DNA of 64,000 bases from assembly GCF_014218705.1 (NCBI RefSeq), contig NZ_JABBJF010000008.1, positions 107,954 through 171,953 of the forward strand. The letters are read 5' to 3'. The position numbers and the translations under genes are program-made. The stretch's first letter is position 1, and each line of letters starts with the position of its first letter. This DNA comes from Kluyvera sichuanensis (GTDB lineage: Bacteria > Pseudomonadota > Gammaproteobacteria > Enterobacterales > Enterobacteriaceae). The notes under the pieces were generated by a model. It was given only the letters and a program-made list of their open reading frames with translations, was not told the DNA's origin and did no database searches. Positions 1 to 9,818 of the stretch are shown here, in pieces.

Positions 1-74
1 GTACATTTTTATTTTTCGATAAATTCAACCGCGATAAAGGCGCCACTTCAACATAAGCGAAGCGGCGCGGATAA

Positions 75-2636
75 TTACACCATTCCCTTCAGACGATAAA
101 TCCACTCCAGCGCCTGACGCGGGCTCAGCGAGTCAGGATCCAGACCTTCCAGCGCTTCTACCGCCGGAGAGACCTCTTCTGGAGCCGACAATAGCGACAT
201 CTGCGTACCATCGACCTGTGTCGCTGCTGCGTTTGGTGAGATGCTTTCCAGCTCGCGCAGCTTCTGACGCGCACGCTTGATCACCTCTTTCGGCACGCCC
301 GCCAGTTGCGCTACCGCCAGACCATAGCTCTTGCTGGCCGCGCCGTCCTGCACGCTGTGCATAAAGGCGATGGTATCGCCGTGCTCCAGCGCATCCAGAT
401 GGACGTTCGCCACGCCTTCCATTTTCTCCGGCAACTGTGTCAGCTCGAAGTAGTGGGTCGCAAACAGCGTTAACGCCTTGATCTTATTCGCCAGATTCTC
501 CGCACAGGCCCAGGCCAACGACAGACCGTCATAGGTTGACGTACCGCGGCCAATCTCGTCCATCAGCACCAGGCTGTTTTCGGTGGCGTTATGCAGAATA
601 TTGGCGGTTTCGGTCATCTCCACCATAAAGGTTGAGCGGCCGGAGGCCAGGTCATCCGCCGCGCCCACGCGGGTGAAGATACGGTCGATAGGGCCAATCT
701 CCACGCTCTGCGCCGGAACATAGCTACCGATATAGGCCAGCAGTGCAATCAACGCCGTTTGCCGCATATAGGTGCTTTTACCGCCCATGTTTGGACCGGT
801 AATGATCAGCATTCGACGCTGCGGCGACAGGGTCAGCGGGTTGGCGATAAACGGCTCGTTCAGTACCTGTTCCACCACCGGATGGCGGCCTTCGATAATC
901 CGGATGCCAGGTTTATCGATAAACGTTGGGCAGGTGTAGTTAAGCGCGTAGGCGCGCTCCGCGAGGTTCACCAGCACGTCCAGCTCTGCCAGCGCGCTGG
1001 CACTCTGCTGAAGGTCTCCCAGATGCGGCAGCAGCAGGTCGAACAGTTCGTCATAGAGCTGTTTTTCCAGCGCCAGTGCCTTACCTTTCGAGGTCAGAAC
1101 TTTGTCTTCGTACTCTTTCAGCTCAGGGATGATATAGCGTTCGGCGTTTTTCAGCGTCTGGCGGCGCACGTAGTTGATTGGCGCCATATGGCTCTGACCG
1201 CGGCTGATCTGAATGTAATAACCGTGGACGGCGTTATACCCGACTTTCAGCGTATCCAGCCCGGTGCGCTCGCGTTCGCGAATTTCCAGACGATCGAGGT
1301 AATCGGTCGCGCCATCGGCCAGCGCGCGCCACTCGTCGAGCTCTTCATGGTAGCCTGGGGCAATCACGCCGCCATCGCGCACCAGCACCGGCGGAGCATC
1401 AATAATCGCCCGTTCCAGCAGCTCGCGTAGTTCGGTGAACTCGCCCATCTTCTCGCGCAGCATCTGCACCGGCGCGCTGTCGACGCTTTCCAGTTGTGCA
1501 CGCAGTTCCGGCAGTTGCTGGAAGGCGTGACGCATACGGGCGAGGTCGCGCGGACGCGCGGTGCGCAGCGCCAGACGAGCAAGGATACGTTCCAGGTCGC
1601 CGACCTGACGCAGCACCGGTTGCAGATCGGCGGTGACATCCTGTAGTGCGCCGATGGTCTGCTGGCGTTCGGTCAAGGTTTTGATATCGCGCACCGGCAT
1701 ATGCAGCCAGCGCTTAAGCATACGGCTGCCCATCGGCGTGACGGTGCAGTCGAGCACGGAGGCAAGGGTGTTTTCCAGCCCGCCCGCCAGGTTCTGGGTG
1801 ATCTCCAGATTGCGGCGCGTGGCGGCATCCATAATGATGCTGTCCTGCTGGCGATCCATGGTGATGGAGCGGATGTGCGGCAGCGAGGTCCGCTGGGTGT
1901 CCTTCACGTATTGCAGCAGACAGCCTGCTGCACAAAGCCCACGCGGTGCGCCTTCAACGCCAAAGCCAACCAGGTCACGCGTGCCAAATTGCAGATTCAG
2001 CTGCTGACGCGCGGTGTCGATTTCGAACTCCCACAGCGGGCGACGGCGCAGGCCGCGGCGACCTTCAATCAGCGCCATCTCGGCAAAGTCTTCGGCGTAC
2101 AGCAGCTCGGCAGGGTTCGTGCGCTGCAGTTCAGCGGCCATGGTTTCACGGTCGGCCGGTTCGCTGATGCGAAAACGCCCGGAGCTGATATCCAGCGTGG
2201 CGTAGCCATAGCCTTTGCTGTCCTGCCAGACGGCGGCGAGGAGGTTGTCCTGGCGCTCCTGCAGCAGCGCTTCATCGCTGATGGTACCCGGCGTGACGAT
2301 ACGCACGACTTTGCGCTCGACCGGACCTTTGCTGGTGGCCGGGTCGCCAACCTGTTCGCAAATGGCGACGGATTCGCCCTGATTCACCAGTTTGGCGAGG
2401 TAGTTTTCTACCGCGTGGTGCGGGATACCCGCCATCGGAATCGGTTCACCGGCAGAAGCGCCGCGTTTGGTTAGCGAGATGTCGAGCAGCTGCGATGCGC
2501 GTTTCGCATCGTCATAAAACATCTCGTAAAAGTCACCCATGCGGTAGAACAGCAGGATCTCGGGATGCTGCGCTTTCAGCTTCAGATACTGCTGCATCAT
2601 CGGCGTGTGTGCGTCGAAATTGTCGATTGTACTCAT
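75..2636 (-). CDS. mutS: DNA mismatch repair ATPase MutS
   Basis: MutS recognises mispaired and short looped DNA and starts methyl-directed mismatch repair with MutL and MutH in the cytoplasm. The 853-residue product has the same length as E. coli MutS. The mismatch-wedge motif GDFYEMF is visible, with Phe36 and Glu38. The ATPase Walker [10 protein letters not shown] lies near residue 614, followed by the DEIGRGTST Walker B region. In E. coli mutS also sits close to the fhlA/hyp/hyc region, which agrees with the layout here. The gene stands alone and reads toward the window start. The 74 bases after its stop hold nothing recognisable. Confidence 0.98.
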   Translation of the reverse strand: MSTIDNFDAHTPMMQQYLKLKAQHPEILLFYRMGDFYEMFYDDAKRASQLLDISLTKRGASAGEPIPMAGIPHHAVENYLAKLVNQGESVAICEQVGDPATSKGPVERKVVRIVTPGTISDEALLQERQDNLLAAVWQDSKGYGYATLDISSGRFRISEPADRETMAAELQRTNPAELLYAEDFAEMALIEGRRGLRRRPLWEFEIDTARQQLNLQFGTRDLVGFGVEGAPRGLCAAGCLLQYVKDTQRTSLPHIRSITMDRQQDSIIMDAATRRNLEITQNLAGGLENTLASVLDCTVTPMGSRMLKRWLHMPVRDIKTLTERQQTIGALQDVTADLQPVLRQVGDLERILARLALRTARPRDLARMRHAFQQLPELRAQLESVDSAPVQMLREKMGEFTELRELLERAIIDAPPVLVRDGGVIAPGYHEELDEWRALADGATDYLDRLEIRERERTGLDTLKVGYNAVHGYYIQISRGQSHMAPINYVRRQTLKNAERYIIPELKEYEDKVLTSKGKALALEKQLYDELFDLLLPHLGDLQQSASALAELDVLVNLAERAYALNYTCPTFIDKPGIRIIEGRHPVVEQVLNEPFIANPLTLSPQRRMLIITGPNMGGKSTYMRQTALIALLAYIGSYVPAQSVEIGPIDRIFTRVGAADDLASGRSTFMVEMTETANILHNATENSLVLMDEIGRGTSTYDGLSLAWACAENLANKIKALTLFATHYFELTQLPEKMEGVANVHLDALEHGDTIAFMHSVQDGAASKSYGLAVAQLAGVPKEVIKRARQKLRELESISPNAAATQVDGTQMSLLSAPEEVSPAVEALEGLDPDSLSPRQALEWIYRLKGMV

Positions 2637-2939
2637 CCGTTTGTGATGTCCATTTTCTTGAATTTTACTGAGTGCGTAATGTGTTCGGACTCATCTGGTG
2701 CCGTGGATCTCATGAAATCCGGCCTCTTTTTTCATGAGTACGTAGGCTGCATGATAACGGAGTCTGAAGGACAGGAAAACAGAAGAGGGGGCCTCGTCCT
2801 GAAATGGCCTCGTCGGCAAATTGATCTCGCCGACCTTTTGCGACGGTTGTCATTCTCCTGAAAGCGTTAGCCGCTATAATCCCCGGCTCTTGTGCGGTTC
2901 TTCGTACAAGGCTCCTTCTGAGTTCAGAGGCTAACATCG
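2637..2939. other. mutS-yedE divergent intergenic region
   Basis: About 300 bases lie between the divergent mutS and yedE starts. The only recognisable element is a TATAAT hexamer at 2875-2880, facing yedE. Short ORFs here lack family resemblance and a good ribosome site, so I do not call them genes. Confidence 0.5.
2853..2880 (+). promoter_or_regulatory. Candidate sigma-70 promoter for yedEF
   Basis: A perfect -10 hexamer TATAAT (2875-2880) is preceded, with 16-base spacing, by a poor -35 TTCTCC (2853-2858). It ends 59 bases before the yedE start. The weak -35 suggests an activator or low basal expression. This is inference. Confidence 0.35.
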
Positions 2940-4151
2940 ATGACATGGCAACAATTTAAACACACCTTCCTGATCAAATTCTGGTCTCCGGTTCCTGCGG
3001 TAATCGCGGCCGGTATTCTCTCCACCTATTACTTCGGTATCACCGGCACCTTCTGGGCGGTGACGGGCGAGTTCACGCGCTGGGGCGGGCAACTGCTGCA
3101 ACTGGCGGGCGTACATACTGAGACCTGGGGTTATTACAAGCTGATTGGCCTCGACGGCACGCCGCTGACGCGTATCGACGGCATGATGATTATCGGCATG
3201 TTCGGCGGCTGTTTTGCCGCAGCGCTGTGGGCCAATAACGTTAAGCTGCGTTTGCCGAAAAGCCGCATCCGTATTGTGCAGGCGATTGTCGGTGGCATGA
3301 TTGCTGGCTTTGGCGCGCGTCTGGCAATGGGTTGTAATCTCGCGGCTTTCTTTACGGGCATTCCGCAGTTCTCGCTGCACGCCTGGTTCTTCGCGCTGGC
3401 GACGGCCCTCGGCTCATGGTTTGGCGCACGCTTCACGCTGCTGCCTATCTTCCGTATTCCGGTCAAAATGGTCAAAGTCTCGGCGGCATCGCCGTTGACG
3501 CAGCGCCCTGAGCAGGCGCGCCGCCGCTTCCGTTTGGGCATGCTGGTGTTTATCGGCATGGTCGGCTGGGCGCTGCTGACGGCGGCGGGCAGCCCGAAAC
3601 TGGGGCTGGCGATGCTGTTCGGCGTGGGCTTTGGCCTGCTGATTGAACGGGCGCAAATCTGCTTTACCTCGGCGTTCCGCGACCTGTGGATCACCGGCCG
3701 CACACAAATGGCGAAGGCCATTATCTTCGGCATGGCGGTAAGCGCCATCGGTATCTTCAGCTACGTGCAGCTGGGCGTGGCGCCAAAAATTATGTGGGCT
3801 GGCCCGAATGCGGTGATTGGCGGCCTGTTGTTTGGCTTCGGCATTGTGCTGGCCGGCGGCTGTGAAACCGGCTGGATGTACCGTGCCGTTGAAGGGCAAG
3901 TGCACTACTGGTGGGTAGGGCTCGGCAACGTGATTGGCTCGACCATTCTGGCCTACTACTGGGACGACATTTCCCCGTCGCTCGCCACGAGCTGGGACAA
4001 AGTTAACCTGCTGACCACGTTTGGCCCGCTCGGCGGCCTGCTGGTCACCTACGGCCTGTTGCTGATTGCGCTGTTGTTAATTCTTGGCTGGGAAAAACGG
4101 TTCTTCCGCCGTCAGGCTTCCACCAGTATTCCTGCGAAGGAGAGTGTATGA
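2940..4151 (+). CDS. yedE: YeeE/YedE-family membrane transporter YedE
   Basis: A 403-residue polytopic inner-membrane protein closely resembling E. coli YedE (about 401 residues). It has two YeeE/YedE repeats. Conserved membrane cysteines are visible at Cys132 (MGCNLAAF), Cys241 (RAQICFTSAF) and Cys308 (AGGCETGWMYR). The related YeeE/TsuA imports thiosulfate through such cysteines. YedE itself has been linked to selenium metabolism, but its substrate is not firmly known. The gene starts with ATG after GAGG, and yedF follows with a 4-base overlap (ATGA), so the two are probably coupled. In E. coli this pair lies elsewhere, so its place beside mutS is a difference in layout. Confidence 0.88.
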   Translation: MTWQQFKHTFLIKFWSPVPAVIAAGILSTYYFGITGTFWAVTGEFTRWGGQLLQLAGVHTETWGYYKLIGLDGTPLTRIDGMMIIGMFGGCFAAALWANNVKLRLPKSRIRIVQAIVGGMIAGFGARLAMGCNLAAFFTGIPQFSLHAWFFALATALGSWFGARFTLLPIFRIPVKMVKVSAASPLTQRPEQARRRFRLGMLVFIGMVGWALLTAAGSPKLGLAMLFGVGFGLLIERAQICFTSAFRDLWITGRTQMAKAIIFGMAVSAIGIFSYVQLGVAPKIMWAGPNAVIGGLLFGFGIVLAGGCETGWMYRAVEGQVHYWWVGLGNVIGSTILAYYWDDISPSLATSWDKVNLLTTFGPLGGLLVTYGLLLIALLLILGWEKRFFRRQASTSIPAKESV

Positions 4152-4381
4152 AAACGATCGTCCCGGACTATCGTCTGGATATGGTGGGCGAACCTTGTCC
4201 GTACCCGGCCGTCGCGACGCTTGAAGCGATGCCGCAGTTAAAGAAAGGCGAAATACTGGAAGTGGTGAGCGACTGTCCGCAGTCGATTAATAACATCCCG
4301 GTGGATGCACGCAATCACGGCTACACCGTGCTCGACATCCAGCAGGATGGGCCAACCATCCGCTATTTAATCCAGAAGTAA
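4148..4381 (+). CDS. yedF: TusA-like sulfurtransferase YedF
   Basis: A 77-residue cytoplasmic protein, nearly identical over its length to what I recall of E. coli YedF. The TusA/SirA fold signature GEPCPYP places the reactive cysteine at Cys17. TusA-family proteins carry persulfide (or possibly selenium) on this residue. Its start overlaps the yedE stop, so it probably receives or relays the chalcogen moved by YedE. That partnership is inferred from coupling and from the analogous TsuA/TsuB pair, not shown here. Confidence 0.9.
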   Translation: MKTIVPDYRLDMVGEPCPYPAVATLEAMPQLKKGEILEVVSDCPQSINNIPVDARNHGYTVLDIQQDGPTIRYLIQK

Positions 4382-4387
4382 CCTGTC

Positions 4388-4409
4388 GCCCTCGCCGTCC
4401 GGCGAGGGC
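4388..4409 (+). terminator. Terminator after yedEF
   Basis: A 9-base GC stem (GCCCTCGCC / GGCGAGGGC) with a 4-base loop lies 7 bases after the yedF stop and is followed by GTATTT. The U-tract is short, so efficiency may be moderate. Confidence 0.6.
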
Positions 4410-4437
4410 GTATTTCCCTTTAATCATAAAATCCCAA

Positions 4438-4453
4438 TGTGTGTTTGATCACA
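4438..4453 (+). promoter_or_regulatory. Predicted CRP-cAMP site
   Basis: TGTGTGTTTGATCACA matches 9 of the 10 conserved bases of the CRP consensus TGTGA-N6-TCACA. It lies 100 bases before the GTG start of the DUF1593 gene. A TATGTT at 4493-4498 would place CRP near -61. The site implies catabolite control of the secreted hydrolase-like gene. Confidence 0.6.
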
Positions 4454-4537
4454 GAACCGGCCTGCGCAGTTTACTTTGTTTCCTTGGTTTACTATGTTGT
4501 TTGTACTTTCTATCCGACACACCGCATTGAGGTTTAC

Positions 4538-6082
4538 GTGATTAACCAACGAATGAGCAAGCTAACGAAAGGTGTATTACTGGCAATGAGCGGCATGATG
4601 GCGTTAGCCACGCCGCTGCTGACCCATGCCGACACCACTATCCAGCAGATCGCCGGTAAGGTGCTGCCGTATCAGGCAAAACCGCGCGTTTTCGTGTTGT
4701 CGGATATCGGCAACGAACCCGATGACCAGATGTCGCTCACCCGTTTTTTACTCTATTCCAATGAGATGAACGTCGAGGGGCTGGTGGCAACGACTTCCAC
4801 CTGGCAGCGTGAAAAAGTGCATACCGATATGATTGACCTGGTGGTGGGGCACTATGCAGAGGTGCAACCTAACCTGTTGAAACATGCAGCCGGTTTCCCG
4901 ACGTCAGCGCAGTTAAAATCAGTCGTCGCACCAGGCCTTGCCAGCTATGGCATGGCGGCAACGGGGGAGGGGAAAAATACGGCGGGTTCCGACCTGTTAC
5001 TCAAAGCCATTGAACGCAGTACAGACGCGCAGCACCCGCTGTTTATTAACCTCTGGGGCGGTGCGAATACTCTGGCGCAAGCGTTGCAGGATCTCTCTCG
5101 CCAGCAGCCAGCGCAAAAGGTACAAGCGCTGACCCGTAATCTGGTGGTGTACTCCATTTCCGATCAGGATGATGCCGGGAGCTGGGTTCGTGAACATTAC
5201 CCAGACATCACCTATATTGTCGATCCATCGAGCCAGAACGGGGAAGACTATGCTCGCGCGACCTGGACCGGTATCAGCGGCGATATGTATTACCGTAATG
5301 CGCCGGGCGCTGATTTCACTACGGTGTCTCAGCATTGGCTGGATGAAAATATCCGCGCGAAAGGGCCAATGGGGAAAGGCTATCTGCATTACCTCTTTAT
5401 TATGGAAGGCGATACCCCGGCTTTCCTCAACCTGATTCGCAACGGCCTTAACGGCGACATGAACCCGGGCTGGGGCGGATGGGGCGGGCGCTATATCGTG
5501 CGCCAGCCGCAGCATGAAACGCGGCCTATCTGGACCAGCGGCGGTGATTTTTTTCCTGGCAACCCTAATGCGGCGGATACGGTAACCGGCGTTGACGGTA
5601 AGCAGTACACCTCGAATCAGGCCACTATCTGGCGCTGGCGTGAAGCCTTCCAGCACGACTTTGCGGCCAGAATGGACTGGAGCGTGAAGGACTTTGCATC
5701 TGCCAACCATAATCCGCAGGTGGTGGTCAATGGTCAGGGCGGACAGGATGTGGTTTACCTGACAGCCAAGGTAGGTGATGTGGTGACGGTAAGCGCGGAC
5801 GGTACCAAAGACCCGGATGGCAACGCGTTAGGCTACAACTGGTTCCTTTATCCTGAAGCGGGTTCTGCCAGTTCTCAGCCGGTGGCGGTGGCTGATGTAC
5901 AGGGACGTCGTGGGGAAGATAATCTCAACGCTCCCGCAGTGTTAACGATGGGGGAAAACGGGCATCCGACGGTTGAGGTAACGGCAAAACGAGCGGGGAC
6001 TGAGCATCTGATTCTGGCGGTGACCGATGACGGTAAACCGTCGCTGACCTCCTACCGCCGAATTGTCATTTCCGTGAAGTAA
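4538..6082 (+). CDS. Secreted DUF1593 nucleoside-hydrolase-like protein
   Basis: A 514-residue exported protein if started at GTG 4538, which has TGAGG five bases upstream. ATG 4553 is an alternative with a poorer ribosome site. Residues 1-31 form a signal peptide ending LLTHA. The N-terminal half has the DUF1593 pattern VFVLSDIGNEPDDQMSL, an acidic cluster like the calcium site of nucleoside hydrolases, then INLWGG and GGWGGRY. The last 100 or so residues look like an all-beta domain with DPDG. Some relatives are annotated as cellulose-binding or carbohydrate-active; no activity is assigned here. Monocistronic, with a CRP site upstream and a terminator downstream. Confidence 0.8.
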   Translation: MINQRMSKLTKGVLLAMSGMMALATPLLTHADTTIQQIAGKVLPYQAKPRVFVLSDIGNEPDDQMSLTRFLLYSNEMNVEGLVATTSTWQREKVHTDMIDLVVGHYAEVQPNLLKHAAGFPTSAQLKSVVAPGLASYGMAATGEGKNTAGSDLLLKAIERSTDAQHPLFINLWGGANTLAQALQDLSRQQPAQKVQALTRNLVVYSISDQDDAGSWVREHYPDITYIVDPSSQNGEDYARATWTGISGDMYYRNAPGADFTTVSQHWLDENIRAKGPMGKGYLHYLFIMEGDTPAFLNLIRNGLNGDMNPGWGGWGGRYIVRQPQHETRPIWTSGGDFFPGNPNAADTVTGVDGKQYTSNQATIWRWREAFQHDFAARMDWSVKDFASANHNPQVVVNGQGGQDVVYLTAKVGDVVTVSADGTKDPDGNALGYNWFLYPEAGSASSQPVAVADVQGRRGEDNLNAPAVLTMGENGHPTVEVTAKRAGTEHLILAVTDDGKPSLTSYRRIVISVK

Positions 6083-6090
6083 CCGAGGTG

Positions 6091-6114
6091 AGCGGGTGGC
6101 ATCGGTCACCCGCT
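6091..6114. terminator. Bidirectional terminator between DUF1593 gene and hmuV
   Basis: The inverted repeat AGCGGGTG / CACCCGCT with an 8-base loop lies between two convergent genes and is followed by TTTATCT on the plus strand. Confidence 0.6.
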
Positions 6115-6146
6115 TTATCTCAGGAAATCCGCAGTGGTGTCGCGCG

Positions 6147-6926
6147 TTATGGCGCCAGATAAACCTGGGGTACATCGGCATCCGGATGTTGGCTCAGGCT
6201 GATATCCGCGCCGTACCAACGGTGGATCACCGATTGCTGAATTACCTCCTGCGGCGTTCCCTGCGCCACCAGCTTCCCCTGATGTAGCAGCAGTATTGAG
6301 TCGGCCCACAGCGCGGCGAGGTTGAGGTCGTGCAGCACGATACAGACGTGAAGCTTGCCGCGACGAGTCAGCTTTTTTAGCAGCCGCAGCAGATGCTGTT
6401 GATAGTAAAGATCCAGCGCCGAAGTGGGTTCATCCAGAAACAGCCAGCCCTGCGGACCATCTTCACCCCACAACTGCGCCAGGCTCCGCGCCAGCTGTAC
6501 GCGCTGCTGTTCGCCACCGGAGAGCGCCGGGTAGAGGCGGCCTGCCAGGTGCGTACAGCCGGTTTCGGCCATCACCCGCGCAATCAGCGCCGGATCAACC
6601 TGTGGACCCCACGGCGCACGCCCCATGGCAATTACCGTTTCAACCGGCCAGTTGGCATTGAGCTGCGTACGTTGCAGCATCACCGCGCGGCGGCGGGAGA
6701 GGGCGGGGGCGGACCACGCGCTAAGCGCTTTACCTTCGATATGTTGCTCGCCGCTGTCGGCGGTTAAAAACCCGGTCAACAGCCGCAGCAGGGTCGATTT
6801 CCCTGCGCCGTTAGGGCCAATCAGCGCCGTGACTTCACCAGACTGTAGCGCCAGCGAGACGTTATCAATCACCCGGCGTTTACCGAGCTTCAGCGATAGC
6901 GAACGTGCAACGTACTGGTTATCCAC
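6147..6926 (-). CDS. hmuV: Hemin ABC transporter ATPase HmuV
   Basis: The cytoplasmic ATPase of the hemin importer, 259 residues. It shows Walker A GPNGAGKST, signature LSGGEQQR and Walker B GWLFLDEPTSALD. I place the start at GTG 6926 because GGAGAGGGGG lies just upstream and the homologous region begins there; the open frame continues further upstream without similarity. The start overlaps the end of hmuU by 8 bases. Last gene of the hmuRSTUV group, paired with the permease HmuU. Confidence 0.93.
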   Translation of the reverse strand: MDNQYVARSLSLKLGKRRVIDNVSLALQSGEVTALIGPNGAGKSTLLRLLTGFLTADSGEQHIEGKALSAWSAPALSRRRAVMLQRTQLNANWPVETVIAMGRAPWGPQVDPALIARVMAETGCTHLAGRLYPALSGGEQQRVQLARSLAQLWGEDGPQGWLFLDEPTSALDLYYQQHLLRLLKKLTRRGKLHVCIVLHDLNLAALWADSILLLHQGKLVAQGTPQEVIQQSVIHRWYGADISLSQHPDADVPQVYLAP

Positions 6927-7914
6927 GCATCCCCCTCTCCTGACGGAAAATAAGCCACAGGAACCACGGCGCACCGAGCAGACTGGTTAGCAGTCCAACC
7001 GGCATTTCGGCAGGCGCGGCGATGGTGCGGGCTAGGGTGTCGGCAATCAGCAGTAAAATCGCGCCTGCCAGCAAAGAACCGGGGATAAGCCCCCGGTGAT
7101 CTGGCCCCAGCCACATTCGCATCAGGTGCGGCACTACCAGCCCGATAAAACCAATGACGCCGCTGATCGCCACCGAAGCGGCTACCAGCACCGCGCTGCA
7201 CAATAGCAACAGCCGTTGCAGTACCCGCACGTTAACGCCGAGGTAGTGCGCCTCTTCATCACCCAACTGAAGTAAATTCAGACGCGCTGCCGTCCACCAG
7301 ACGACCAGCGACGCAGGGATAATCAGCGTGGCGGCCACCAGCAGCGTTGGCCACTCAGCCTGCCCCAGGCTGCCCATGCCCCAGAGCGACATCTGGCGAA
7401 GCTGCGTGTCGTTGCTAATCCATGACAGCATGCCCACCAGCGCACCGCACAGAGCGTTAATCGCAATCCCGACCAGCAGCAGGCGGGAGAGCGAACCGTC
7501 TCCCGCTTTGCTGAGGACAAAAATCACCGCCATCACCGCCAGGCTGCCGATAAACGCCGCCAGCATCGGCGCGTAGAGCGCCACCAGCACCGGCACCGAA
7601 ATCGGCAGCACCACCCAGAATGAAACCGCCAGCGCTGCACCGCTGCTGATCCCGAGCAGACCCGGGTCCGCCAGCGGGTTGCGAAACAGCCCCTGCATCA
7701 CGCAGCCGGAGAGCGCCAGCGCGCTGCCAACCAGCAGCGCTAGCAGAACGCGGGGCAGGCGGATGGTGAGCCAGATATGGCGCAGTACCTCATCGCCCGA
7801 CGGCCAGATGCTTGCCAGCGGCAGGCGCATCGCGCCGAGCGTGGTGGCAAACAGCGTCAGGGCAACGAGCAGCAGCACCATCAGCCACAGCTGGCGTGAG
7901 GCGGTGACGTTCAT
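6919..7914 (-). CDS. hmuU: Hemin ABC transporter permease HmuU
   Basis: A 331-residue FecCD/BtuC-type inner-membrane permease with about ten hydrophobic segments. The GLFRNPLADPGLLGISSGA segment is typical of iron-chelate permeases and contacts the ATPase. It moves heme delivered by HmuT into the cytoplasm. Its ATG shares one base with the hmuT stop (TGATG) and its end overlaps hmuV, so the three are translationally coupled. Confidence 0.94.
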   Translation of the reverse strand: MNVTASRQLWLMVLLLVALTLFATTLGAMRLPLASIWPSGDEVLRHIWLTIRLPRVLLALLVGSALALSGCVMQGLFRNPLADPGLLGISSGAALAVSFWVVLPISVPVLVALYAPMLAAFIGSLAVMAVIFVLSKAGDGSLSRLLLVGIAINALCGALVGMLSWISNDTQLRQMSLWGMGSLGQAEWPTLLVAATLIIPASLVVWWTAARLNLLQLGDEEAHYLGVNVRVLQRLLLLCSAVLVAASVAISGVIGFIGLVVPHLMRMWLGPDHRGLIPGSLLAGAILLLIADTLARTIAAPAEMPVGLLTSLLGAPWFLWLIFRQERGMRG

Positions 7915-8729
7915 CAGTGTAACTGCTCCGCTTTCTGGCGCAGCTGTTGCAGCGCCTGCGGCGTGCGCGGGCCGAAGCCTAGCAGCGCCATATCGTCAAT
8001 CACCAGCACCTGCTTGTTGCGCCCGGCAGGCGTCTGCGCCAGCCCCGGCAGCTTCCACAGCGCGGCTTCGCCGCCCATGCCTTTCAGGCCATCAGCGGAG
8101 ATCACCACCAGATCCGGCAGGCTGGCAATGACCCCTTCCTGCGACATGGTGCGGTAGTGGTCGAAACCCTGCATGGCGTTCTGTAAGCCAGCCAGCTTGA
8201 TGGCGCCGTCTGCCGCCGTTTGCTGACCGGCCACCAGCGCGCCGGAACCGCCGTGGCTGAGAATAAACAGCACGCGCTTGTTCAGCGGTTGCGCCGGGAT
8301 TTTTGCCATATCGTCGTGCAGCGTTTTACGCAGCGCATCGCCCTGCGTCTGCTTGCCCAGCGCATCGGCAATGACCTGAACTTTGTTATCCATTGCCGTG
8401 GCGTCGTAGCCGCCCGGCACGTTCACCACCTTAACCTTGCTGCCTTCCACCTTTTGCAGCACCAGCGACGGTTGCGCCTGGCTGCTGGCAAGAACCAGCG
8501 TCGGGCGCAGTGAGAGGATGCCTTCGGTGCTCAACTGGCGAAGGTAGCCGACGTCCGGCAGCGACTGGGTTGCCGCGGGCCAGGTACTGGTGCTATCGCG
8601 CGCCACCAGTTGAGACTGCGCGTCCAGCGCGTAGACAATTTCGGTGACGTCGCCGCCCAGGGTGATAATGCGCTCGGCGGCGCTGGAGAACAGCGGCAGC
8701 GCAGCTAACAGTATCAGCAGGCGTTTCAT
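7914..8729 (-). CDS. hmuT: Periplasmic hemin-binding protein HmuT
   Basis: A 271-residue class III (helical backbone) binding protein. A signal peptide covers about residues 1-17 (MKRLLILLAALPLFSSA), followed by RIITLGGDVTEIVYALD, the usual mature start of HmuT/ShuT proteins. It picks up heme in the periplasm and passes it to HmuUV. The gene overlaps hmuS upstream by ATGA and hmuU downstream by one base. Confidence 0.93.
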   Translation of the reverse strand: MKRLLILLAALPLFSSAAERIITLGGDVTEIVYALDAQSQLVARDSTSTWPAATQSLPDVGYLRQLSTEGILSLRPTLVLASSQAQPSLVLQKVEGSKVKVVNVPGGYDATAMDNKVQVIADALGKQTQGDALRKTLHDDMAKIPAQPLNKRVLFILSHGGSGALVAGQQTAADGAIKLAGLQNAMQGFDHYRTMSQEGVIASLPDLVVISADGLKGMGGEAALWKLPGLAQTPAGRNKQVLVIDDMALLGFGPRTPQALQQLRQKAEQLH

Positions 8730-9757
8730 ACGGTCTGGCCTTCCGCCGTCAGGCTATCTACCTGGTTGCGCCACTGCGTTTGCTCCGGGTGGCCTTCGCT
8801 ACGCTGGCCGTACAGCTGCGCAATCTGGGTGCCGTCTTTGGCAAACAGTTCCACGCTGGTGACGTGGCCGTCCACGGTCGGTTTGCGCGTGACCCACACT
8901 TCGTCGATGGTTTCTTCGCGCAGGTGCAGGGTGAAGGTACTGTTGAAGATGTTGATCCAGCCGCGCATTGGCGTCAGCTTCTCCAGCGTGCCGGTGAAGA
9001 TCTGCACGCAGCCGCGGTTGCCGACGAAAATCATAAATTCGTTGCCGTCCTGTTGGATGGTTTCCAGCAGGCGAGGCAGCGCTTCGGTGTCAATACGGCA
9101 GGCCAGGTCATCGCTCACCAGACGGAAAGCCTGCTGGCGTGAGAGGTTGTATTTGCGCAGCAGCACGAAGAACTGATGCACGTCGGTCATTGCGCGCCAC
9201 TCTTTTTCCAGCGCCGCACCGTCTGCCGTCTCGGCGTAGCGGGCATTTTCTACCGGGCGAAGGGCCAGCGGCGTTGGGGTTGATTGCGTCTGTTCAGCAA
9301 TCAGCGCCTGCCAGGCAGCGCTATCCGTGGCATCGGTGGTATAAACCTTCAGCACCGCGTCGCCGTGCGGGTCAAAGAACTGAATGCTTTCGCGACCCTG
9401 ATCGTTGACGTGAAACGCGCTGGCCCATTGGCTCAGGAACAGACGCAGGTCCAGCGCGCGAGGGTTCAGTACCAGGCCTGCATGGCCGTCAAGGTGCTGG
9501 TGGGTGAAGGCGCCAACCTGCTCGTGAACCGCATATTCGTTGCGGCAGATGCATTTGGTTTCGCCCACGTTTTCAAGCGCGGCAAGGATCGCGCGGGCAT
9601 TATCCTGCAGGCGAACGGCATCGTGGCCGACGCGTGCTTCGGTCAGCTCCGCTTCGCTGATGCCCATCACGGCAGCGATGTCGCGAGCGTATTTGGCAGT
9701 ACCGTTGGCTTTAACGTCCTGATAGCGCTGCCACAGTTCGGTTGGTGCGTTTTGCAT
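8726..9757 (-). CDS. hmuS: Hemin-degrading/trafficking protein HmuS
   Basis: A 343-residue cytoplasmic protein of the HemS/ChuS/ShuS family, which takes incoming heme and degrades or stores it. The length matches ChuS (about 342). ATG 9757 is preceded by AAGGAAGAG; the open frame extends 51 codons further but that part is intergenic. The family's two tandem halves are present, each ending in a GCVQIFTG- or VELFAKDGTQIAQLYG-type segment. Lies between the receptor gene and hmuT. Confidence 0.93.
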   Translation of the reverse strand: MQNAPTELWQRYQDVKANGTAKYARDIAAVMGISEAELTEARVGHDAVRLQDNARAILAALENVGETKCICRNEYAVHEQVGAFTHQHLDGHAGLVLNPRALDLRLFLSQWASAFHVNDQGRESIQFFDPHGDAVLKVYTTDATDSAAWQALIAEQTQSTPTPLALRPVENARYAETADGAALEKEWRAMTDVHQFFVLLRKYNLSRQQAFRLVSDDLACRIDTEALPRLLETIQQDGNEFMIFVGNRGCVQIFTGTLEKLTPMRGWINIFNSTFTLHLREETIDEVWVTRKPTVDGHVTSVELFAKDGTQIAQLYGQRSEGHPEQTQWRNQVDSLTAEGQTV

Positions 9758-9818
9758 AGCTCTCTTCCTTATAATTACCCCGGCCAGTAGCCGGGGGCAG
9801 GTTTCATTGATGTTGTTA

